From NCBI RefSeq assembly GCF_904849725.1, contig NC_058521.1, positions 342,286,638 to 342,350,637 on the forward strand: a stretch of 64,000 nucleotides of DNA, in the 5' to 3' direction. Positions 8,471-20,734 of this stretch are shown piece by piece. The notes below the pieces were generated by a model. It made no database searches, was not told the DNA's origin, and was given only the letters and a program-made list of their open reading frames with translations. How positions within the stretch are numbered: the first letter of the stretch is position 1; each line of letters begins with the position of its first letter. A program made the translations under genes and the position numbers. This DNA comes from Hordeum vulgare subsp. vulgare. Its lineage: Eukaryota; Streptophyta; Magnoliopsida; Poales; Poaceae.

Positions 8471-11294
8471 TCTTTTATTTTGTGTTACTTTATTGTTTGC
8501 ATATGTATGTCTCTATAATTGCTGTAGCAACTTGGATGACTTATGTGGCATTTATTAATGCCCTCAAACAACATGTGTTGCAAGTATTTGCTAGCTTGGT
8601 AGTTGTTATTTGCATATGTAGGTTGTGTAGTGTGTGTATGTGAGATTGTTTCCATGCATGTGTGTGTGTGTAACATGTGTGATTTGTTTAGGCTAGTGAT
8701 CATGTGGGTGTGCTGATCTTCCTCTTAGTGTTGGCTGAGAATCTGCTTATATTTTCTTCTCCTGTAGTTGTGCTTGTGGAGGTCCATGTGTTTTGATTGA
8801 GCCTTAGCTTTCAACTAGGAAGTTGTATATTTTTTGTTTGTGTAGCTCTCTGTAAATTTTCATTCCATTTGGAGTCCTGTAGATATTGTTTTGGGTGCTG
8901 TCAAAATGCTTCAGAGCATAAACAACTAGCGAGAATTTGGAATTTTCACTAAGTCCCTGAAAACTGATATTTTTGGCCAAGTTAGCAGCTGTGTAACTTT
9001 CTGTGTGTAACTCCTTTGTGTGATCTTTTTTCTTGTGCTTGTGGTACTCTTGGATAGCTTCTGCCACATATCCTATTTGGCATGTTTGGGTGGCTGTAGG
9101 TGCTTTGCATGTAGCCCTCAAAATGATATGATGTTGTTTATGGCAGATTGTATAGAATTGATGTTTTGATGCTTGTGAGTGCATAGATGATGGTGTGGTG
9201 ATATTCCTTGCACCACCCCATCCATGTTGGTTTTTTTTATGTCTTGGCAACCTGGAAACACTAGAGTTAGGCCATTGGAGTGTGTTGTGATGTATTTGAC
9301 ACGTAGCACTTCGTTTCTTGTTTCATTGTTTCCCGTTGATCTATAGCTCCATTTGTTACGTTCTTTATATGGTTTTGTATCGTTTTCACGTGACGCATCT
9401 GATCATGTCATTCTCATGCATGTCAAGATAGCTTAGGGTGCAGTTCTGTCCAGTAGCTTACTTATACTTCTCATGCTTGTGCAAGTAGGTAGAATAGTGA
9501 TGCATGTTTATTTTCATCTCATGCATCATGTGCTTGTTGCATCTTGAGGTGCCGTTGTTCATTGGATGCTATTTTTGTGTTGGGTAGCACCGGGATCGGA
9601 GAATGAGTACGTGGATTCGGGAGAGTACGTGCAGGACGAATAAGAGCAGTTCCAAGCTGAGGACATCACAGGCAAGATGATATGACCTTGATTCCATCTC
9701 TAGACTTGTTATGCTAGATTACGTTTCCTTGTCATAATGCTCGCTGCCTACCACTGAAATAATTGCCTCCTGAATTGCCATGAAACCCAAACACTTATCC
9801 CGTCCTAGCAAATCTTGTATGGCTAAGTAGGCTTTGCTCAGCTACAAATGTTAGCGTTGCTAGTTGCAGGTGCTTTGTCTCAGGTGATAACATGAGCTTG
9901 ATATCATTATGTTAAATCTGTTATTTAATTAATGCACCTATATACTTGGTAAATAACGGAAGGCATAGCCTTTTTCCGGGTGTTTTGTTCCGTTATTGCC
10001 GCCATAGTTACCGGCTACCGGTGTTTGATTCCATAATGATCGCTCCTAACACGTCTGGGGTTGTTATGGGGACCCCCTCGATAAATCGCGTAGTGTTAAG
10101 AATTGTCCAGCAGGACCCAACATTGGTGTTAATTTGCTAATCACTTAATAATAATCTTCATAGGGAATAGCTACCTCGAGGAATTTAGTCAACAACCCGG
10201 GCCAGTGCTCCTCATGAGTGTTGGTCCAACCCAGAGCAGCTTATTACGCTCCCCGGGGCAACTCAGTGTTTTTGGCATGGCAACCATCGCTCATCCGACG
10301 TGTCCTGAGACTAAGATACGTGGCTCTTATCAGGGTCGTCGACACGTCGAGAGGTCCTGCTAGTCTTGTCTTACCTTAGCGATATATCTTGCGTATAGGA
10401 ATCCCGGTGAAGCTTTGGTTCTCCCCAGAGTTGAGGTTTTCCTCTAAGGAATCCAACGAGATCAAGAGATTCGTGATAGAGGATTACTTTGCGGCCCGTG
10501 TACGTTTGTGATGAACTAGTTGGAGCACCCCTGTAGGGTTTAATCTTTCGGAAAGCCGTGCCCGCGGTTATGTGGCAACTTGGAGTATTTCTTAACATCT
10601 GGTTATAGACAACTTAAACATAACTATAATAAAATTGCCAATAGTGTGCGTAACCGTGACTGTCCCCTTCGAAGACCTCTCTTCGATCGGGAACATGGTG
10701 GGGTTATTTTTGACGTAAGTAGGTGATCAAGATCACTTAGTGATCATCTAATCAATGATCACTAGTATAGACCACCTTCAATACATGTTCTATGTAAGTT
10801 AGCCACCATATATGCTTAGGATGCTGCAACCTAAATACTCCACCTTCCTTACCTAATAACTTGACTAGTTCTGGCATCGAGGTCATAGATTGCTGAGTCC
10901 CCGTGGCTCACAAATTCCTTCACAACACCAACAAGTTCAGGTACCCCCGAGACAGGTGATCCCGACGGCACGCAGCTGGCGTGGCAGTATGATGAGGAGA
11001 ACGACTGCCTGTACTTGAACTAACCATAAGACTGAGGCGTGGTCGTGATCGTGGGCAAGCATGGAGGGTAGCATAGTCATTTCTCATGTTTTGTAGTCCG
11101 TAGCGGAACTACCTTGTTTGGATGCATGATGTAACTCTGATATATTTATGAGATGGCAGTTGAATCCCTTATTGTCATTCTTCTATTATTATGTATGTGC
11201 TATGTTACCGTGCTTGCGAAACGCTTAGATGCACTTCTTTCCAATTCGGGGCCTCATTCCCCAAATCGGAAAGGACCGCATCTTAGTCGTTACA

Positions 11295-14094
11295 TGACCG
11301 CCCCCTCGTTCTTCTTTGTATTGTACGGTTGTCCCGAGGAGTAAGCTGATGACCGATGCCCATACCACCATGTTTGTTGGATGGAAGACCCAAGGCCATG
11401 TGTTCCATTACCATCATCGTGGGTCCGACAAGGTCGCCGAGTACCAGTACTTCCACGACGTCCTCGACGACCCCGAACATCTATGGAGCATGTACGACTA
11501 CCGTCGTCGTAGACCCGTGTGCGACTACTTCAACTACCGTCGCGGGAACCACTACTTCCACGACGTCCACGACGACCCATGTACAACTACACTGCTACGA
11601 CTCGATCCGCTCCGAGAGGCACGCTTCAAAGGTATACTGTTGAGGCGATACCCGTGGATGAATGCATTGTTGTATGAGAGGCGGTGTTGTCCGTTTTGTA
11701 GATGCCATGCGAGTTGCACGTTGTCCCAATTTTGTCGTGCCCCCAACACACGGGAACCTGATAACCGGGATCCCTCCATCATTCTTGGCATGACACGCAC
11801 ACGCTCCCAATTAATTAGCACCGGTATCTCATTGAGTAATCGGGACCGGAACATTGCCGTGGCATCATTTCCGTTTTGCCGCCATGATTCCCTTTCATTC
11901 GCCATGGTGACACGTGCTTCATATCCTTCTTGAGAGTGTTTTCATAAAATTGCATGCATGTTGCATTCATGGCATAATATTATGTGTTGCACGTATCTTT
12001 TAACCGTAGCTCCGTTCAATGTCCTTATGTGTTACCCGACTAGAATGACGTGTAGAATCACATGCTTCACTTCTTTCCATGTTTAAATAACATTTAATAT
12101 TGTCGTGTCCCTAAACGGGAGTGAACTAAATAATTCGTATGTGGAGTTTCGCCAATATGCAACTCGTTGCATATTGAGCTTCACTTAATGTGTAGTGTTG
12201 ATTGTTGTGAATTGCCATGCCATGCCTTGCATAATTGAAATGGCCATGCATCATATTAGGTTGTGCATCATATCGTGCATGTGCCGTGGTAAATATCGTG
12301 TGTTGATTCTTGTTCCCGTTTTCTTCGTCTCGATAGAGTTCTGCAAGCGTGTCAGAATGTGAGGATCCGTTTAACTACGTCGGTTCGTATGTTTCATGGA
12401 TTTGTTCTTCTTCCAAGCGAGATCTCATGCAAGATGACCATTTCCCTAGATACCATTACTATCATTGCCATGCTAGTTGTCTCGTTTCTTTCGTTATCTC
12501 TCGTTGCCTACCACATGTTAAATGTCAGCCTCTCAACATTGCCATGAAACCTGCAACCTTCTACAACCTAGCAAAGCACTGAATGGCTATGTAACCGCTT
12601 GCTTAACCATGTGTTAGCGTTGCTAGTTGCAGGTGTTGTTGCTTCCATCTAATAACATGAGTTCCTTGTTATATCACCATACAATTGCTAATTAATTAAA
12701 TGGACATGTATACTTGGTAAAAGGTGGAAGGCTCGGCTTTCTAGCCTGGTGTTTTGTTCCATCTTTGCCGCCCTAGTTTCGGCTACCAGTGTTATATTCC
12801 ATAATTGAGCGCTCCTAACACGATCGGGGTTGTTCTGGGGACCCCCTTGATAATTCGTTTTAGTTTAAGACTAGTCTGGCAAGGCCCAACTTTGGTACTA
12901 CATTTTCCTAATAACTAATAAAAACATAGGGACCTGCCGACACCCGCGAATAATTAATCAACCCCCGGGACAGTGCTCCTCATGAGTGTTGGTCCAACCG
13001 AGAGCACTGTGCGGGGCCAACCCAGGGCAACTTGGGTGATCTCTATCAGGCCCCCGTGGGCGTAGCTTATCCGTTGTGTCCTGAGAACGAGATATGCGGC
13101 TCCTATTTGGTTCGTCGACACGTCGGGCGGCCTTGCTGGACTTGTTTTATCTTTTATGAAATATCTTTTGGATCGGGATTCTGGTGATGCTTTTGCTATC
13201 TCAGAGTTGAGTTTTTCCACTAAGGAATCTGAGGAGATGACGAGTTTCATGATCGAGGCTTTCTATGCGGCTTGTGGTAATTTGTGATGGACTAGTTGGA
13301 ACACCCCTGCAGGGTTAAATCTTTCGGAAAGTCATGCCCACAGTTATGTGGCAAACTTGGAAACTTTGTTTAACATCCGGTTCTAGATAACTTGAAGTAA
13401 GCTTAATTAAAATATGCAAACTGTGAGCGTAACCGTGACTGTCTCTTTCGCAAGCTCCTTCTCCGACTGAGGACATGGTGCGGTTATGTCTGACATAAGT
13501 AGGTGTTCGGGATCATTCATTCGATCATCATTAGTTCACGACCGTTATACATAGTTCCTCCCCCTCTCTTATTCTTGTACTTGTAAGTTAGCCACTCAAA
13601 TAAATGCTTAGTCGCTTGCTGCAGCCTCACCACTTAGGCATACCTCACCCATTAATCTTTGCTAGTCTTGATACCTTTGTAAATGAGATTGTTGAGTCCC
13701 TGTGGCTCACAGATTACTACGACACCAGTTGCAGGTATAGGTAAAGCGATACTCTGACAGGAGCGCGATGATTTTTCTATTTCGAGTTTCTTCTTCTTCT
13801 TCTTCGATCTAGGATGGGTTCCAGGCCGACAGCCTGGGATATCAAGGATGGACATTGTTCTTATACCGTTTGTTTTCGTTCGTAGTCTTCTATTACTCAT
13901 GATGATTGATTATGTTGTTGTACTGATGTGAACTTGATGTAGCTTGTGGCGAGTGTAAGCTAATTTCATATACTCATCTTTTCAGTACATGTACTTGTAA
14001 TGATATCCATTCTTGCGAAACGATGAGATGCGCTTCTATCCCTGTCGAGGCCCTCACGCCAAAATAAGGATATGATCACATCTTGGGCGTTACA
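11295..14094 (+). repeat. G2 5' LTR, right part
   Basis: It aligns with G2's 3' LTR from about 18846 to 20734 and then 39196 to about 40080. About 1.46 kb of its beginning is absent here, explained by insertion of G1. It ends TTACA at 14094 just before the primer site. A Thr/Ser-codon-like stretch (11398-11640) repeats TACTTCCACGACGTCC twice, 120 bp apart. A short TTC microsatellite lies at about 13788-13806. No coding function is visible. Confidence 0.85.
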
Positions 14095-14097
14095 AGT

Positions 14098-14110
14098 TGG
14101 TATCAGAGCA
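14098..14110 (+). promoter_or_regulatory. G2 primer binding site (initiator-tRNA-Met type)
   Basis: TGGTATCAGAGCA begins 3 bases after the LTR end and complements the 3' end of plant initiator tRNA-Met, the usual primer of chromoviruses. Confidence 0.93.
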
Positions 14111-17100
14111 GTACCGACCTAGGAGCCCCCTTGATTGATCGAACTTGGCTGAGTCAAGTCTAGCAAAACTACTTTGAGTCTAGTTACATATAAGAGAGTA
14201 GGATTCTTTTTTCTCCTCTTCTATGCTCTGGTGAGGAATCTTGACGTAATAATTTTAATTCTACTCCTCTTCTCACTCAAGTATTTTTAGGATCATGCGA
14301 GTATTTTGGAATCTATATGATGTCAATGTGACGGAGTTTTGTCTTGGTGCCTCCTGTTTGACTTGATTTCTTTTGGGGAGTTGAGCTCCAGGGGATTCTT
14401 GAGCACATCACTATCATTTAAATTTCTTAGTATCTGAGGAGGAGCATGTTCGAAATTGCTTCAATACTAGTAGTGGCGAGAGGAGTCTGGCATCCCCAGT
14501 ACCGGTGGAGAGAGTTCAGATGTACTACCATACTTGGTATCGTCGTGATTACGAGGGTCTGAAGTAGATGAATTTCCGAGATCTCTGGTTATGTGTTGAC
14601 GGATGTGATACACTCGACGGGTTAGTGTTATTGCTAGGAGTTGAGTGATGGATTTTACTCCTTGTATCCGTGGACTCGATTGCATGACCAGAAATTTCGG
14701 GAGTTCTTAGGTGGGAATTCAAGTAGTTGCTTATAGGACGATCTTCCAACAGATGCATGATGTGAGGTTGAGGTACGACATCTAGTGGAATACCACGAAA
14801 ACATCGGACGAAATCTCTGTCATGAATTTGTTCCGGCTTGTGTTGTAAGCCTCATCCTTTGTTTTGTTGGAATATGGTAATTTGAGTTGCTTCGATGTCA
14901 AATGGTGATTTCATATCTTTTCTAAGTGGTGTTCTCATATTTCTATGGGAATGATAAGTTTGTTTCTCAATGAAGTTGTAGTTTCAATTTTTCAAAGCGG
15001 AGTCATCATGTAAATTCTTTTTCAACTCGTGTGCTTCTCTTCAAATCAATTCAATCCTTTTCAATGTCTGCAAGATCAATCTTTCATTTCTTTTGGGAGT
15101 TATCTCGTTTGTCCCAAGTTGTCTTTGTTTTCCCCTCCCCACCCCTTTTTCTTCATGATTTAATTATCATCCAAGTGTATTTCATTTCATTACTGCTTTT
15201 GCCATCTTTTTCTTTTCTCTCTTATCCGGTGATTCATTGCGAAGAATCTCAGGAGTTTTGAGTTCATCATTTCTCATTCTTGTTCTCTTTTGTGGTGAAT
15301 TCAATTCAACCTACTCGTGTTCATCATATCCTTTTCATCCTTTAAATTCTTTACCATGTTGAAAATTATTATCAAGTCTTTCTTGTTTTTCGTCCCTCTC
15401 TATTCTATCCGGAGTGTTGAAGATATCTCAGAAGTTTCTTGTTTTCAATCCTTTCAATTATTTCTAGGTTCCCAACCTCATCAAGTTTTCAGTTATATCG
15501 GTGCAGTATCTCTCTTTCTCACCAACCTTTTCAATAATGTTTCTTTTGAGTGGGCCCTTAACCCATAGGTTTTCCGAGGATCTTTCCTTGCTGTTCTTAA
15601 TTTTTTTTGAAATCTCTTTTTCTTTTTAAATATGACGTAAAAATGGATTCCATCAGTCATATTCCTTCCTCAAGGTCAATCTTAATTATTTCATCATCGG
15701 CTCAACTTTTCATATTCTTATTCCGGAGTGTCTTAGTTATTCTTGGTGGTGTTCTCCTCATCATTTTCAGCTTGGAAGACCGAAGGAGTGTGTCTCTCAA
15801 ATCTTGTCAATTCTTTTGAAGATTGTCATCTCAGCTTTGTGTTATCTTCCCAATTGTTTCCAATCATGAGTAATTCCTTCCATGTCTAACCGGTGCATTT
15901 CAGAGTTGTTTTCATTTCTTGATCCTCCGAAGGCCGTCATTTCAAAAGATTTATCCGTTCTCAGTTTGCAGCTTTCATTCTCAAATTCTTCTCTGTTGTT
16001 GTCTATTCATTCGTATCTCAATTATTCTGGTACGTTGTTTAAGTTTTCTCTCAGGTGGATTATGATCTCTTCATTCTCATGCATCTCCATTCATTCTTGG
16101 TCTCCTCATTCATTCGCGAATTTTTACCGGTGGTTGCTCAAGACTTGTTCAATTTGTGCCCTATATCTCTCCTCAATCTTTTTAGCAAGAATAAGTGCTA
16201 TGCTAAATCCGTTGCATGTCATCAATTTCACTTGATGAAGGATAAGCATAACATAATTCTTATTCTTGTTTCGTCAAGGTGATTTCAATTCTTCTCCCGG
16301 AGTGGTTCATGATATCAATTCTTTATCCCAAGGGCTTCATCTTTTCCTTCTGGAGTTCCAAGTTTTTCCCTATTATCTCTTCGCGAAGCTTCATCTAAAT
16401 CTTTGCAAGACTCCAGTCTTATTCTTTTCAACATTCAACTCTTTTTATCATCCTTTCATCCTGGTGTTCTCCAAGTGGTTCTTCATGGTGATTCATCAAG
16501 GTTTCAAGTCTTTCTCGAAGTGTTCTTTAACATTCTTGTTGGAGAGGCTCAAATATCCCGTGTTTTGCATTCCAAGTGCAATTCTCCCTCCTTTATCCTT
16601 TGGAGTGGTGTTATAGCATTCTTGTTAGTGGAGGAGTCTCGAAGAGAATTTGTTTCAAGAATGAGATAATTAAACCCACCAATTCCTTCAATCATGAGAT
16701 ATTTCAACCCATCATTTCTTCATTGAGCTATCTTGGTTTATACTTCACCTAAAGCTTTATCTAAGGATTGTTGTTATTATGGTATTGCCATTAATCCAAG
16801 TTTTCAATCTTTCCTCTTGGTGTAAGAATTTTTCATATCTTGTTGCTCCCAATGAATCGGTTCTTTTCCAATTGTGTCTGGTTTCACCTCATAATTTTCT
16901 GATGGTTTTCATAACTCCACTATAAGCTCTTTCCTTTCGTTGTTGGTTTGCCAACAACTCCGTTCAATTCTTCTTGTAGCATGCTTCTTAATTCAATTGT
17001 GGTAGTAGTTGTCATTTTCTTCTTCATTCTTCCTTCCATATGATCAATTTTCTATTATTTTTCTCCGTAGGACTTGTGATGTTGCTCTATTTCATTCTTT

Positions 17101-17353
17101 ACCTCGTCTTTTCAAGATCATGTTCTTTCCTTGCTTATAATTTTAGTTGGTTTGTTGTGTTTTCTTTTCAAGATATTTCCATCTTATCAAATTTTGCCTC
17201 AATTTCCTACCGAAGTACTTCCAAAATTTTGTTTGAATTCTTGATTGTTCCTCATGTTGCAACCTTCAAGATTCATTGGTTTCACTCGTTTGTCAAGAAG
17301 CAACTAAGCTTTACCGTTTGATCTTTCTCTTCCTCTTACCCTTTTCATTCTTT
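14111..17353 (+). other. G2 non-coding interior
   Basis: A stretch of 3.2 kb with no gag, pol or other recognisable protein. The first part (about 14463-14770) matches the G1 leader. From about 14900 on the plus strand becomes strongly pyrimidine-rich, with many TTCATTCTT and CTTTTCATC-like words. This yields spurious Phe/Ser/Leu-rich ORFs on the plus strand. This is the structure of a large-LTR non-autonomous derivative. Nothing else is seen. Confidence 0.75.
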
Positions 17354-17390
17354 GATCTCGGGGCGAGATCTCTTGTTAGTGTAGGAGAGT
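17354..17390 (+). promoter_or_regulatory. G2 palindrome and polypurine tract
   Basis: GATCTCG-GGG-CGAGATC (17354-17370) is followed by TTAGTGTAGGAGAGT up to the LTR start at 17391 (TGTAACAGCG). It matches the G1 copy at 5125-5162. Confidence 0.82.
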
Positions 17391-18053
17391 TGTAACAGCG
17401 CGAGACCGACACTCTAGAAGATTCCCCTTTTATTCCGTTATCGCCGTGTGATTAGATTGTTGGTCGTATTCATCATGCATCATACACATCATCCGCATTG
17501 CATCGGCACTCCATTGTCATCAGTCGTCAAAACTTGCATCCGTTATTAGTTGACGGTTCTCTCCGTTTTTGTCGTTGGCCGTTTTGAGACCTGCCACACA
17601 CGCACGCACCCATGCATCATCGAAATCTTGTTTTTAAAGGTGTGTATAAAACATTCTCGGATTGAGTTGAAACTTGGCGCGCGGTTTTTATTCTAATGTA
17701 GGTAGGCCGCTTACCAAATTTCTTCGCAATCGGAGTTCGTTTGATACCCGTACCGTTAAGTATATAGCGACACTATAGCCGGTTAATTGTCGGGCGTTTC
17801 GGTATTTTTAACTCTGTCACCGGGTTGCCCATTTTCCATCTCATCCCCGCCTAGCACCTATGCACAGTGCACCGACCTTCCCGCAACCTAGCCCGGAAAC
17901 TTCTCCGAACCCGAACCGGGAGGTCGTCACCGTTGGGTCCGGATCAACCCCGTTTTACCGGAAATCATCATCAATTTGTCCATTGGACCCCTAACCTATT
18001 TAACCGCGACCGTTCGATTACGATCAGAAGGTCATGAGCTAGTCTATTTTCCC

Positions 18054-18063
18054 TATATATAGA
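18054..18063 (+). promoter_or_regulatory. TATA box of the G2 3' LTR
   Basis: TATATATAGA, followed about 30 bp later by a leader-like stretch with AAACCCTAGC (18087-18096), as is common in grass 5' leaders. It is the best promoter candidate in this LTR. Confidence 0.65.
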
Positions 18064-18098
18064 CCACCATATACCAATTTCACATGAAACCCTAGCTC

Positions 18099-18652
18099 TT
18101 GTCCCAATCCTTGTTTTTTTTGTGCGTCGCCACCAAGTCCTGGCTCTCCCTCGGTCACCCCGTCTCTCCCGACCGCGCCGCCACCTACCCAGAAACCCAC
18201 ACAGCCAACCTCCTCCTGATCCCATCCCCGTTCCCCCTCCTCGATCTGATCGAGATCCCCAGCGCCATCAGCAAATCGAGGGGAGGGCTCGATCCCTTCG
18301 CCCGATCCACCCCCGCCGCATCCAGCACGACAGCGACCGGAGCCACGTCACCCTGTGGCCACCGGAGCGGTCTCCCCAACACTCCCAGCCTTGGCCACGT
18401 CTCTCTGTGCGAGCTCTCTCTCCAGGAGACGCCGTTTCGTCGCCGCCTCGCGAGCTAGCCAGCCTGCTCCGCCGTTCGTGCCGAGCCAGCAAGATGCCCA
18501 GGAGCCCGAGCCGGCATGGACCAGGAGCGCCGCCGCCGGCCATGTCCCTGAGCCGCCGACTCGCAGCTGCCAGCGATAGGCCGCTGATGCCCCACCATGG
18601 GCCTCGTGGCCTCGTCCCCGATCTGTCGCAGTGGCCGATACAGGGAGAATGA
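18099..18652 (+). other. GC-rich leader-like segment of the G2 LTR
   Basis: Strikingly GC-rich compared with the surrounding LTR and open for 119 to 185 codons in several frames on both strands. The translations are Pro/Arg/Ser-rich without any domain. Multi-frame openness with high GC is compositional. It could be captured host 5'-leader DNA, but the sequence alone does not show that. Confidence 0.5.
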
Positions 18653-20729
18653 GGCCCCATAGCCCCAGCGCCGTCATCCCTGTGCTCGTCGTCGTGCCAC
18701 CTCCAGCAAGTGCATCTGCCCTCTACTCGACATGCTCGGGCAGTGCCCCTAGCAATGCAGACTCTAGCAGGTCCTTTGGCCACTACACAATTTGTTGTTG
18801 TTTCGGTCTTCGTCATTGCCAGCACCTATTGCACAATCCACCACCTGACTGCTCCCTTGTTCTTGTTTGTATTGTACGGTTGTCCCGAGGAGTACGCCGA
18901 TGACCAACGCACATACCACCATGTTTGTTGGTTGCAAGACCCAAGGCCGTGTGTTCCATTTCCGCCGCCCTGGGGTTCGACAAGGTCGCTGAGTACCATT
19001 ACTTCCACGACGTCCTCAACGATCCCGAACATCTACGGAGCCTGTACGACTATCGTCACCGAAGACCCGTGTGCCACTACTTCAACTACCGTCACGGGAA
19101 CCACTGTTTCCACGACGTCCATGATGACCCATGTACAACTACACCGCTAGGACTCGACCCGCTCTGAGAGGCATGCTTCAAAGGTATACCGTCGAGGCGA
19201 TAGTCGTGGATGAATGCATTGTTGTATGAGAGGGGATGTTGTCCATTTCGTAGATGCCATGCTAGTTGTGCGTTATCCCTCTTTTGCTGTGCCCCCGACA
19301 CATGGGAACCCCGTAACCGGGATCACCGATCATTCTTGGCATGACACACACACGCTCCCAATTCATTCTCATCGAGTTATCGGGACAGGTACATTGTCGT
19401 GGTATCGTTTCTGTTTTGCCGCCATGGTTCCCTTCCGATCGCTATGGCGACACATGCTTCTTATACTTCATGGCAATGTTTTCATAAGATTGCATGCATG
19501 TTGCATTCATGGCATAATATCCTGTGTTGCATGTATGTTTTAACCGTAGCTCCGTCTAATGTTCTTATGTGTTAACCGACTAGAATGACGTGTAGAATCA
19601 CATGCTTCACCTCTTGCCATGTTTAAACAACATTTAGTAATACCGTGTACCTAAACGGGGGTGAAATAAATAATTCATATGTGGAGTTTCATTAATATGC
19701 AACTCGTTGCATATTGAGCTTCACTTAATGTGTAGTGTTGATTGTTGTGAATTGCCATGCCATGCCTTGCATAATTGAAATGGACATGCATCATATTAGG
19801 TTGTGCATCATATCATGCATGTGCCGTGGTGAATGTTGTGTGTTGATTCTTGTTTTCGGTTTGCTTCGTCTCGATAGAGTTCAACAAGTGTGCCGGAATG
19901 TGAGGATTCGTTCGACTACGTCGGTTCATCTGCTTCACGGATTCGTTCTTCTTCCAAGCGAGGTCACAAGCAAGATGACCATTTCCCTAGATACCATTAC
20001 TATCATTGCCATGCTAGTTCTCTCATTTCTTTCGTTATGTCTCGTTGCCTACCACATATTAAATGTCAGCCTCTCCACATTACCATGAAACCTTCAACCT
20101 TCTAAAACCTAGCAAACCACCGATTGGCTATGTAATCGCTTGCTTAACCATGTGTTAGCGTTGCTAGTTGCAGGTGTCGTGGCTTCAATTTGATAACATG
20201 GTTTCCTTGTTATATAACCATATAATTGCTAATTAATTTAATGGACTTATATACTTGGTAAAAGGTGGAAGGCTTGACTTTCTAACCTAGTGTTTTGTTC
20301 CATCTTTACAGCCCTAGTTTCGGCTACCGGTGTTATATTCCACAATTGAACGCTCCTAACACGATCGGGGTTGTTATGGGGAACCCCTTGATAATTCGTT
20401 TTAGTTTAAGACTGGTCTGGAAAGGACCAACTTTGGTACCACATTTGCCTAATAACTAATAAAACACATAGGGACCTGCCAGCACCCGTGGATAATTAAT
20501 CAACCCCTAAGCCAGTGCTCCTCATGAGTGTTGGTCCAACCCAGAGCACTGTGTTGGCCAACCTAGGGCAACTTGGGTGATATCTATTAGGCCCCCGTGC
20601 ACATAGCTTATCCATCGCGTCGTGAGAACGAGATACGCGGCTCCAATCGGGTTCATTGACACGTCGGAGGCCTTGCTGGACTTGTTTTACCTTTTATGAA
20701 ATATCTTATGCATCGGGATTCCAGTGATG

Positions 20730-20734
20730 CTTTC
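20730..20734. repeat. Target site duplication CTTTC, left
   Basis: CTTTC flanks Angela-1 on the left and is repeated at 39191-39195. Confidence 0.92.

Larger units (their letters stand above)
1..11294 (+). mobile_element. G1: chromodomain Ty3/gypsy retrotransposon (Tekay-like), 5' LTR outside window
   Basis: The order gag, CCHC knuckle, protease, RT, RNase H, integrase, chromodomain, purine tract and LTR is that of a plant chromovirus of the Tekay/Del group. The window starts inside its untranslated leader, so the 5' LTR and primer site are missing. The 3' LTR ends at 11294 in TTACA, as does G2's 5' LTR end at 14094. The sequence directly after 11294 aligns with the middle of G2's 3' LTR (from about 18846). 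I therefore infer that G1 inserted into G2's 5' LTR, with the start of that LTR left of the window; TGACC at 11295-11299 would be the right copy of its target duplication. A family name within Triticeae chromoviruses cannot be fixed by eye. Confidence 0.88.
5163..11294 (+). repeat. G1 3' LTR (about 4.5 kb without the nested solo LTR)
   Basis: The LTR starts directly after the purine tract (first base T; the expected TG seems mutated to TT) and ends in TTACA at 11294. Removing the solo LTR and one duplication copy leaves roughly 4545 bp. The 3' half (about 9650-11294) is clearly homologous to the 3' half of G2's LTR (about 12430-14094), including the ATACTTGGTAAA, GGGGACCCCC and LTR-end stretches; the 5' half is not. 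A GC-rich leader-like patch (7380-7650) with a splice-donor-like GCAAGGTAAG follows the presumed promoter. An imperfect inverted repeat (11238-11251 with 11259-11272) lies close to the end. There is no convincing coding sequence. Confidence 0.8.
17391..20734 (+). repeat. G2 3' LTR, part left of Angela-1
   Basis: The LTR starts TGTAACAGCG right after the purine tract. It contains the promoter (TATA box at 18054), a GC-rich proline-codon-rich segment (about 18100-18650) and the region homologous to the 5' LTR (from about 18846). It is interrupted at 20734 by Angela-1 and resumes at 39196. Together the parts make an LTR of about 4.2 kb. Confidence 0.87.

Noticed and set aside
15031..16669. Series of plus-strand ORFs rich in Phe, Ser and Leu resembling membrane proteins
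   Set aside because: Composition effect of the pyrimidine-rich G2 interior; no conserved motif or consistent frame.
18122..18652. A 176-codon Pro/Arg-rich ORF in the G2 3' LTR as a gene
   Set aside because: Several frames on both strands are open because of high GC; there is no domain, and it lies in an LTR leader.
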